DNA of 18,531 nt from Christensenella sp. UBA4263. GTDB lineage: Bacteria > Bacillota > Clostridia > Christensenellales > Aristaeellaceae. Below the pieces are notes generated by a model. It saw only the letters and a list, made by a program, of their open reading frames with translations, was not told the DNA's origin and made no database searches. The position numbers and the translations under genes were made by a program. The DNA is taken from NCBI GenBank assembly GCA_002395225.1, contig DGWH01000158.1, forward strand, positions 18,627 through 37,157, written 5' to 3'. Within the stretch, counting starts at the first letter, position 1; each line of letters opens with the position of its first letter. Positions 13,246-18,531 of this stretch are shown here, in pieces.

Positions 13246-14316
13246 TTATTCCTTCCCTGATGTCACAAGGTCACGGCATGCATCCACCAGCTGCTGCATT
13301 TCCGCCTCGGTTCCAATTGTAATCCGCAGCCAGTCCTCCGTCCGTCCGCCCCTGAAATGACGGACGAGAATGCCCCGCTCACTCAGCTTTTCCTTGACAA
13401 ATGCCGCCGAAACAGCTGCCGGCCGGGCAAAGATGAAATTGCCCTGAGAGGGCAGTACGGTAAAGCCCAGGCGGCCAAGCGCCTCGGTCACATGTGCCCG
13501 GCTGTCCATGATTCTGCGGCAGTTCTGCGCATAATAGGACCAGTCCCGGCAGGCCGCCGCACCGGCCGCCTGAGCCAGGCGGTTGACGCCGTACAGATCC
13601 ACCGCGTTGCGGATCCGGGCCAGGTCGGCAATCAGTTCAGGGCTGCCCATGCCATACCCCAGTCGAATGCCCGCCAGGGAACCGGATTTGCTGAATGTCC
13701 GGACCACCAGCAGATTGGGAAAGGTCCGGATGAGCGGCACCACTGTTTCCGCACCAAAGTCCACATACGCCTCATCCACCAGCACCACATGGTCCGGATT
13801 GGCCTCAAGAATGCCGGCAATCTCAGCCCTTGTCAGTGCCAGACCGGTGGGTGCGTTGGGATTCGGGAAGACGATCATCCCCCCTGCCCGGCTGTAATCC
13901 GCCGGACAGATCCGGAAATCCTCCCTCAGCGGAATCCGGCGCAGCGGAATCTCATAAAGCACCGCAAAAAGGTCATAATAACTGTACGTAATATCCGGCA
14001 GGACAATGGGACAGTCCGGGCCCGCAAAGGCCAGGAAGGCCAGCTGCAGCACCTGATCCGAGCCGTTTCCAGCCACCAGGTTTTCCGGTTCAACGCCCTC
14101 TTTCCGGCTGAGGGCCTGAATCAGGTCCGTGCAGTCCGGATCATTGTAAAAATTGAGTCTGGTGCTTTCCGCCGCAATGGCCTCAAGCACACTGGCAGAA
14201 GGCGGGAACGGCGACTCGTTGGTATTGAGACGAATCACGTCATTCCCTTCCTCGTGCGTCCCCGGTACATAGGCCGGGAGAGACCGGTGATTTTCCCTCA
14301 GATAGGATGTCATCAT
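13246..14316 (-). CDS. hisC: Histidinol-phosphate aminotransferase HisC
   Basis: This 356-residue fold-type I PLP enzyme transfers an amino group from glutamate to imidazole-acetol phosphate. Visible sites are RLNTNESPFPP (29-39), the cofactor region VAGNGSDQVL (81-90), FPNPNAPTG (150-158), VDEAYVDF (180-187) and the PLP lysine Lys210 in RTFSKSGSLAGIRLGYG (206-222). The C-terminal arginine motif LRITIG is present. The start overlaps the hisD stop by 4 bases, indicating translational coupling. A second ATG directly follows the first, so the start may be one codon later. Operon position makes HisC far more likely than another class I/II aminotransferase. Confidence 0.95.
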   Translation of the reverse strand: MMTSYLRENHRSLPAYVPGTHEEGNDVIRLNTNESPFPPSASVLEAIAAESTRLNFYNDPDCTDLIQALSRKEGVEPENLVAGNGSDQVLQLAFLAFAGPDCPIVLPDITYSYYDLFAVLYEIPLRRIPLREDFRICPADYSRAGGMIVFPNPNAPTGLALTRAEIAGILEANPDHVVLVDEAYVDFGAETVVPLIRTFPNLLVVRTFSKSGSLAGIRLGYGMGSPELIADLARIRNAVDLYGVNRLAQAAGAAACRDWSYYAQNCRRIMDSRAHVTEALGRLGFTVLPSQGNFIFARPAAVSAAFVKEKLSERGILVRHFRGGRTEDWLRITIGTEAEMQQLVDACRDLVTSGKE

Positions 14317-15593
14317 GCATCTCCATTTCCCCGGATCAGTGCCGCCCGGGCATGCGCCTCAAGTCCCTCTGCCCGGGCAAAGACGGCAATGTCCCCGGCG
14401 ACCTGGCTGAGCGCATCCTTTGTATAGTAGGTATACTGGGTCTTCTTGATAAAGTCATCCACTCCCAGGGGGCTTGAGAACCGCGCGGTTCCGGAGGTCG
14501 GCAGGATGTGGTTGGGTCCCGCCAGATAATCCCCCAGGGATTCCGGACAGCACCGTCCCATAAAGACGCTGCCGGCATTGATCACCAGAGGCAGCAGCTG
14601 CTCGGGATTGCTCACGGACAGCTCCAGATGCTCCGGTGCCAGCTCATTGGAGAGGGCCACTCCCTCCTTCAGATTCTCCACCAGGATGATCTTCCCGTTA
14701 TTGTCAATGGAGGCACGGGCGATCTCCGCCCGCGGCAGCTGACAAAGTTGACGCTCCACCTCGGCACAGACCGTCTCGGCCAGCGTCTCGCTGTCCGTAA
14801 TGAGCACAGCCGTCGCCAGACGGTCATGCTCCGCCTGCGAAAGCAGATCCGCCGCCACCCAGGCCGGATTGCTCTCCCCATCCGCAATCACCAGAATCTC
14901 ACTGGGACCGGCGATCATGTCAATGGCCACCTGCCCGAACACCTGCCGCTTTGCCTCGGTCACAAACGCATTGCCGGGACCGACGATCTTGTCTACCCGC
15001 GGGATGCTCTCCGTTCCATATGCCAAAGCCGCCACGGCCTGTGCACCGCCAACCGTGAACACCCGATCTACGCCGGCCATTTCTGCTGCCGCCAGGATGG
15101 CATCCGGAATGTTTCCGCCCGGTCCGGGCGGGGAAACCATGACCAGTTCCTCGCAGCCGGCCAGCTTGGCCGGAATGGCATTCATGAATACCGACGACGG
15201 ATATGCCGCTGTCCCGCCGGGAATATAGAGACCTACCCGGGCGATGGGGGTAATCTTCTGTCCCATATACACCCCGCTGCCCAGATCCAGTTCAAATCCG
15301 GTCCGGAGCTGCGCCCGGTGATACGCCGTAATGTTGTCCCTGGCCAGTGTCATGGCGTGCAGGAGGTCCGCCGGAATCCGGGCCAGGGCCGCGGCTCTTT
15401 CCTCCCGGCTGATTTCAAGCTTTGAAAGTGTCACGCGGTCAAAACGTGCGGTATACTCAAAAAGCGCCGCATCCCCGTTTTTCCGCACCGTCTCAATGAT
15501 TTCCGTCACCGTTTCCCCAACGCCGCTCTTCGCCATTGAACGCATGAGCAGGCTGTCCTTGCGGCACTCGCCCGCCTTCATTATCCTGATCAT
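14313..15593 (-). CDS. hisD: Histidinol dehydrogenase HisD
   Basis: This 426-residue enzyme carries out the last two NAD-dependent oxidations, histidinol to histidine. The family signature runs IPGGTAAYPSSVFMNAIPAK (124-143), VGGAQAVAALAYGTESIPRV (181-200) and VDKIVGPGN. Zinc and catalytic residues by position are Gln253 and His256 (SQAEHD), Glu321 and His322 (APEHLEL), Asp355 (ESLGDYLAGPNH) and a late His in LEAHARAAL. A very strong AAGGAGG site lies 9-10 bases before the ATG, as expected for a gene separated from its upstream neighbour by 96 bases. The position before PESLGD is Cys (CCPESLGD), a small oddity. Confidence 0.97.
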   Translation of the reverse strand: MIRIMKAGECRKDSLLMRSMAKSGVGETVTEIIETVRKNGDAALFEYTARFDRVTLSKLEISREERAAALARIPADLLHAMTLARDNITAYHRAQLRTGFELDLGSGVYMGQKITPIARVGLYIPGGTAAYPSSVFMNAIPAKLAGCEELVMVSPPGPGGNIPDAILAAAEMAGVDRVFTVGGAQAVAALAYGTESIPRVDKIVGPGNAFVTEAKRQVFGQVAIDMIAGPSEILVIADGESNPAWVAADLLSQAEHDRLATAVLITDSETLAETVCAEVERQLCQLPRAEIARASIDNNGKIILVENLKEGVALSNELAPEHLELSVSNPEQLLPLVINAGSVFMGRCCPESLGDYLAGPNHILPTSGTARFSSPLGVDDFIKKTQYTYYTKDALSQVAGDIAVFARAEGLEAHARAALIRGNGDA

Positions 15594-15633
15594 AGCAAAG
15601 GACCTCCTTAATGCTCCGTACCTTGCTCTTTCG

Positions 15634-15654
15634 GCACCGCCGTATTCCCGGTGC
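15634..15654. other. Hairpin in the hisG-hisD gap
   Basis: GCACCG (15634-15639) pairs with CGGTGC (15649-15654) around a 9-base loop. It sits in the only sizeable gap (96 bases) inside the his operon. No T run follows on the minus strand, so it is more likely an RNA-stability or processing element than a terminator. Confidence 0.4.
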
Positions 15655-15689
15655 TCCTGTTTTTATCATTTGGCTAAACCTGTCCGGAT

Positions 15690-16319
15690 TTAATCCTTTT
15701 CCGACAGGCAGCTCTTGAGACCATCCAGCACATGCCGGATTTCATCCCCTTTGAATTTAAAGCTTGCCTTGTTGGCAATGAACCGGGCACTGACCGGCAC
15801 CACCGTTTCCAGAACGGAGAGGCCGTTTTCCCGCAGGGTCGTTCCCGTCTCAACAATATCCACAATCACATCGGAAAGACCCACCAGCGGCGCCAGCTCA
15901 ATGGAGCCGTTCAGGTGAATGATTTCAATTTCCCGGGACTGCGATTCAAAATACCGGGACGCAATATGCGGAAACTTCGTGGCCACCCGAAGCGCCCGGG
16001 TATGCGTATCGCGAAACGCATCCGGTCCGGCCACACACATCCGGCATTTGCCCATGTGCAGGTCAAACAGTTCATAGACATCCGGTTCGTATTCAAGGAG
16101 GATATCCTTGCCCACAATCCCGGCATCCGCCGCGCCGTGTTCCACGTAGACGGAAACATCCGAGGGCTTGACCAGGAAATACTGCACCCCGGCCCCGGGG
16201 TTTTCAAAAATCAGACGGCGGTTATCCTCAAGGAGTTCCGGACAGGGATAGCCCGCCGTGGCCAGCGCCTTATAGGCTTTCTCCCCCAGCCGTCCTTTCG
16301 GCAGGGCAATTCTCAGCAT
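15690..16319 (-). CDS. hisG: ATP phosphoribosyltransferase catalytic subunit, short form HisG
   Basis: This 209-residue protein catalyses the first committed step, ATP + PRPP to phosphoribosyl-ATP. It is the short form, lacking the C-terminal allosteric ACT-like domain, and so depends on HisZ, which is encoded just upstream with a 7-base overlap. MLRIALPKGRLGEK (1-14), DAGIVGKDIL (65-74) and the PRPP loop DIVETGTTLREN (154-165) are typical. Residues beyond the loop (SARFIANKASFKF) match the end of the short family. Feedback inhibition by histidine would act through the HisG-HisZ complex. Confidence 0.96.
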   Translation of the reverse strand: MLRIALPKGRLGEKAYKALATAGYPCPELLEDNRRLIFENPGAGVQYFLVKPSDVSVYVEHGAADAGIVGKDILLEYEPDVYELFDLHMGKCRMCVAGPDAFRDTHTRALRVATKFPHIASRYFESQSREIEIIHLNGSIELAPLVGLSDVIVDIVETGTTLRENGLSVLETVVPVSARFIANKASFKFKGDEIRHVLDGLKSCLSEKD

Positions 16320-17365
16320 TTGTCCGTTTCCTCCTCTCCAAGGATGACGGTTTTCCCGTCTGCGCGGAGGCGTTCCGCTTCAAGAAACGCTGCTTCGGGA
16401 TCCGAGCCCGGCGGAACAAACTGAATCGCTTTTTCCGGCATTTCCGGCATGCAGCGGTCAATCTGATTCAGGTAGACCGCAAAGCCGATTCCCTGTCCCT
16501 GCCGCCCCAGACGGCTGAGAAGCGGATCATACTGACCGCCGATGAGCACCGGCGACGGAATCCCGTCAATAAACCCGGACAGCGTCAGGCCGTTATAGTA
16601 CTGCATGTCCCCCAGAACGCTGAAATCCAGGTTCAGCGTGCCGGACCAGACGCGCTGCGACAGCCTTGCAATCTGTTCCAGTTCCCGCATGATCTGCAGC
16701 GTGCTCTCCGGCAGGGGAAACGCGCTCAGGCGCTCAAGAGCGGGGATGACCGGTCCGCTCAGGATGATCATGAGATCCAGCAGATCGCATGACTGCCCGG
16801 GCAGGGCCTGCCGCGCGGTAAAGTCCTGCATGCCGTGGCGGTCCTTCCTGCGGATCATCTCAAGGACCTCCGGATAATCCGTCTCCTCAATCCGGGCAAA
16901 GCGAAGCAGTTCCTGCACCAGACCCATGTGCGAAATATCCAGGGCATACCTGTCCGAAATTATACAGAGACTCTTCTGCGCCAGAAGCAGGATCTCCGCC
17001 AAAGCCGCCGGTTCGCAGTTCCCGATATATTCAATGCCCGTCTGCATGATTTCCTGGAACCGGTCGCCGCCCCGGGGAACCCGGTAGGCGCTCTCCGAAT
17101 AGCATACCCGGACCGGCTCCCGTTCATCCCGTGTATTGCGGACAACAGACAGCGTAATATCCGGCTTGAGGGCCATCAGGCGTCCGTTCAGGTCCGTAAA
17201 CGTCAGAACGCGTTCATCGGTCAGGAAATTCTTATTCTGCACATACAGTTCATATGCCTCAAAACGGTTCACCTTGTAAATCCGGTAGCCATACTGACCA
17301 TACAGTGCGCGAAGCCTGGCCGAGAGAATTTCATCTGCCCGCATTCCGGCTGTGATTTCACTCAT
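16313..17365 (-). CDS. hisZ: ATP phosphoribosyltransferase regulatory subunit HisZ
   Basis: This 350-residue protein resembles the catalytic core of histidyl-tRNA synthetase but lacks the anticodon-binding domain, as expected of HisZ. The class II core is visible as GYRIYKVNRFEAYELYV (26-42), FTDLNGRLMALKPDITLSV (56-74), and motif-2-like YSESAYRVPRGGDRFQEIMQ (89-108). The glycine-rich stretch SPVLIGGQYDPL and GIGFAVYLNQID lie late. Together with short HisG it forms the hetero-oligomeric transferase. The start overlaps the stop of the YerC-type gene (ATGA). The sequence is rather divergent, but context and size settle the call. Confidence 0.93.
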   Translation of the reverse strand: MSEITAGMRADEILSARLRALYGQYGYRIYKVNRFEAYELYVQNKNFLTDERVLTFTDLNGRLMALKPDITLSVVRNTRDEREPVRVCYSESAYRVPRGGDRFQEIMQTGIEYIGNCEPAALAEILLLAQKSLCIISDRYALDISHMGLVQELLRFARIEETDYPEVLEMIRRKDRHGMQDFTARQALPGQSCDLLDLMIILSGPVIPALERLSAFPLPESTLQIMRELEQIARLSQRVWSGTLNLDFSVLGDMQYYNGLTLSGFIDGIPSPVLIGGQYDPLLSRLGRQGQGIGFAVYLNQIDRCMPEMPEKAIQFVPPGSDPEAAFLEAERLRADGKTVILGEEETDKC

Positions 17366-17652
17366 TTTTTCTCCTTCAGGCGGTCCAGAATCATCTGATA
17401 GCCGCCATCCCCATAATCAAGGCATCGCTTGACACGACCAATCGTCGCCGAGCTGACGCCCAGTAATTCCGCTGCCTGCAGGTAGGATTTTCCTTCACTG
17501 ATCAGCCGGGCGATTTCAAGCCGCTGCCCCAGATCCCGGATTTCCTTATTGGTACAGAGGTCCTCAAAGTACAAGTAGCATTCATCCAACGTTCTCAGTT
17601 CCAGAATCGAACGAAAAAGCTCATCCGTCTGTGCATCATGCTTCAGTGCCAT
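17362..17652 (-). CDS. YerC/YecD family TrpR-related regulator, first gene of the his operon
   Basis: This 96-residue all-helical protein belongs to the YerC/YecD branch of the TrpR repressor superfamily. The signature ELRTLDECYLYFEDLCTN (18-35), followed by RDLGQRLEIARLISEGKSY (39-57) and the helix-turn-helix AAELLGVSSATIGRVKRCL (60-78), is clear. It probably binds histidine or a related effector and represses the his operon, in analogy with tryptophan and TrpR; linkage of this family with his genes supports this, but the effector cannot be read from sequence. It is the promoter-proximal gene, so it would control its own synthesis. GGAGGG lies 6 bases before the ATG, and the stop overlaps hisZ. 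Confidence 0.9.
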   Translation of the reverse strand: MALKHDAQTDELFRSILELRTLDECYLYFEDLCTNKEIRDLGQRLEIARLISEGKSYLQAAELLGVSSATIGRVKRCLDYGDGGYQMILDRLKEKK

Positions 17653-17691
17653 TCAATTTCCCTCCATGTTCTTGTTTTCCTGAAAGCGCTG

Positions 17692-17711
17692 ATAGTTTAG
17701 CACGTTACTAT
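17692..17711. promoter_or_regulatory. Inverted repeat ATAGT-N10-ACTAT, candidate operator of the his operon
   Basis: The arms are 17692-17696 and 17707-17711, and the -10 of the his promoter (17694-17699) lies inside the repeat. Binding here would block RNA polymerase. The TAGT/ACTA arms recall the CTAGT half-sites of the E. coli trp operator, which fits a TrpR-family protein encoded just downstream. This is inference from position and symmetry. Confidence 0.5.
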
Positions 17712-17722
17712 ATGAAAGTCAA
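17694..17722 (-). promoter_or_regulatory. Sigma-A promoter of the his operon
   Basis: On the minus strand the -35 is TTGACT (17717-17722), the spacer is 17 bases and the -10 is TAAACT (17694-17699) with an extended TGC before it. It is about 40 bases upstream of the YerC-type start and there is no room for a T-box or long attenuator. Confidence 0.7.
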
Positions 17723-17738
17723 CGGCGAATTTCCCGTC

Positions 17739-18497
17739 CTAGGACCACCAGTTCAGCCGAACCCTCTGCGGTCTCTCCGGCACCCGGATCTCCCCCAGCA
17801 CTTCCTCCACGCGTCCGCGGATGACAAGGGCCGCCTCCCGTTCAATTTTCAGCGGTTCCTCATTGATCACCACCAGGTTCTTTCCATGAAAATACGAAAG
17901 GCAGGAAGCAGCAGGTTCTACGGTAAGGCTCGTCCCTGCAACGATCAGGAGATCACTGCGGGCAATTTCCCTGCAGGCGCCCCGCATCACCAGCGGGTCC
18001 GGTGCCTCCCCGTACAGCGTAATGCCCGGCCGGATCACGCCCCCGCAGGATTGACATCTTGGAACATTTTCCGACCGGAGAACCATGTCAAGTGAACAGG
18101 TGCGACCGCATTCCATGCAGACATTGTCATAAATGCTCCCGTGAAGGGGAAAAACGGCCCGGCTCCCCGCTTTCTGATGCAGTCCGTCGATGTTTTGCGT
18201 CACCACCGCGGAGAGGCAGTTTTTCCGTTCCATCTCCGCCAGTTTCAGATGTGCCTGATTGGGAAGGGCATCCGGAAACAGCAGATATTTCCGATAATAC
18301 GCATAAAACAGGTCCGGATGAAGGTGGAAAAAAGAGGTCGACAGGATCATCTCCATGGTCAGTCCCTCGTATTCCGATACTTTTTCAAGCCCGTTTGCGC
18401 CGCGAAAATCCGGAATATGGCTGCCCGTGGAGACCCCCGCTCCGCCAAAAAACACAATCCGGGACGCTTTTTCTATCAACAGCTGAAGTTTCTCCAA
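17739..18497 (-). CDS. Sirtuin, NAD-dependent protein deacylase
   Basis: This 252-residue protein is a Sir2-type enzyme that removes acyl groups from lysines using NAD. The NAD site shows GAGVSTGSHIPDFRG (19-33) and TQNIDGLHQKAG (100-111), the catalytic base is His119 (LHGSI), the zinc ribbon is Cys127/Cys130 and Cys148/Cys151, and IRPGITLYGE (155-164) and VAGTSLTVEPA (186-196) follow. I set the start at the TTG at 18497 because AGGAG lies 8 bases before it and the protein then begins like other sirtuins; an in-frame TTG at 18524 lacks support, though the window ends soon after. The Gly before GAG, where Thr is usual, and Gly in RPG where Asp is common, are mild variations. It ends 17 bases before the his -35, without a terminator. 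Confidence 0.9.
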   Translation of the reverse strand: MEKLQLLIEKASRIVFFGGAGVSTGSHIPDFRGANGLEKVSEYEGLTMEMILSTSFFHLHPDLFYAYYRKYLLFPDALPNQAHLKLAEMERKNCLSAVVTQNIDGLHQKAGSRAVFPLHGSIYDNVCMECGRTCSLDMVLRSENVPRCQSCGGVIRPGITLYGEAPDPLVMRGACREIARSDLLIVAGTSLTVEPAASCLSYFHGKNLVVINEEPLKIEREAALVIRGRVEEVLGEIRVPERPQRVRLNWWS

Positions 18498-18505
18498 TTC
18501 TGTCT

Positions 18506-18510
18506 CTCCT
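18506..18510 (-). promoter_or_regulatory. Ribosome binding site deciding the sirtuin start
   Basis: AGGAG on the minus strand ends 8 bases before the TTG at 18497. It would be inside the coding region if the TTG at 18524 were used. Confidence 0.6.
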
Positions 18511-18531
18511 TTCCAAATTCTCAAACCCTGT

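Noticed and set aside
17653..17738. T-box or histidine leader-peptide attenuator before the his operon
   Set aside because: The space between the -10 and the first start codon is only about 40 bases, with no His-codon run and no terminator hairpin.

Overview
The window looks like a chromosomal segment of a Bacillota (Firmicutes) bacterium, probably an anaerobic gut-type clostridium or relative. The evidence is the strong AGGAGG-type ribosome sites, a histidine operon using the short HisG plus HisZ, a YerC/TrpR-type regulator, the CotH/DUF4956/VTC trio, and a GH130 mannoside phosphorylase. Base composition is moderately GC-rich by eye. I see no tRNA, rRNA, insertion sequence, phage gene, cas gene or CRISPR array.

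Layout, left to right. Positions 1-2669 (+) hold the 3' end of a CotH-kinase-like gene, a DUF4956 membrane protein and a VTC-domain polyphosphate polymerase-like protein, closed by a terminator. Positions 2783-3850 (+) hold a 37-kDa nucleoid-associated protein (NdpA/YejK-like) and a bidirectional terminator shared with the convergent gene. Positions 3893-5074 (-) hold a soluble GGDEF protein and its promoter. Positions 5075-5897 are a long gene-free stretch, rich in palindromes, with a good sigma-A promoter at 5487-5516 and then a roughly 375-nt structured leader containing two tandem, diverged units of about 88 nt. Positions 5898-7838 (+) hold the most unusual gene, a 646-residue protein with a CARF-like (TM1812/Csx1-like) N-terminal half and a HEPN-type RNQISH motif near the C-terminus. 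No CRISPR-Cas gene is nearby. A strong palindromic terminator (7932-7974) ends it.

Positions 8017-17722 (-) form one long histidine operon, read right to left: a YerC/YecD (TrpR-related) regulator, hisZ, hisG, hisD, hisC, hisB, hisH, hisA, hisF, hisIE, a PHP-type histidinol phosphatase and finally a GH130 phosphorylase. Most junctions overlap by a few bases or are only a few bases apart. All ten reactions from PRPP+ATP to histidine are covered, with HisC and the PHP phosphatase supplying the steps between imidazole-acetol phosphate and histidinol. The operon has a promoter at 17694-17722 whose -10 lies inside an inverted repeat, a candidate operator for the regulator encoded first in the operon. 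Positions 17739-18497 (-) hold a sirtuin just upstream, with no terminator visible before the his promoter.

The best candidate for something undescribed is the orphan CARF-HEPN-like protein together with its long repeated structured leader. The protein resembles cyclic-oligoadenylate-activated RNases, but its CARF signature is atypical and there is no CRISPR context.
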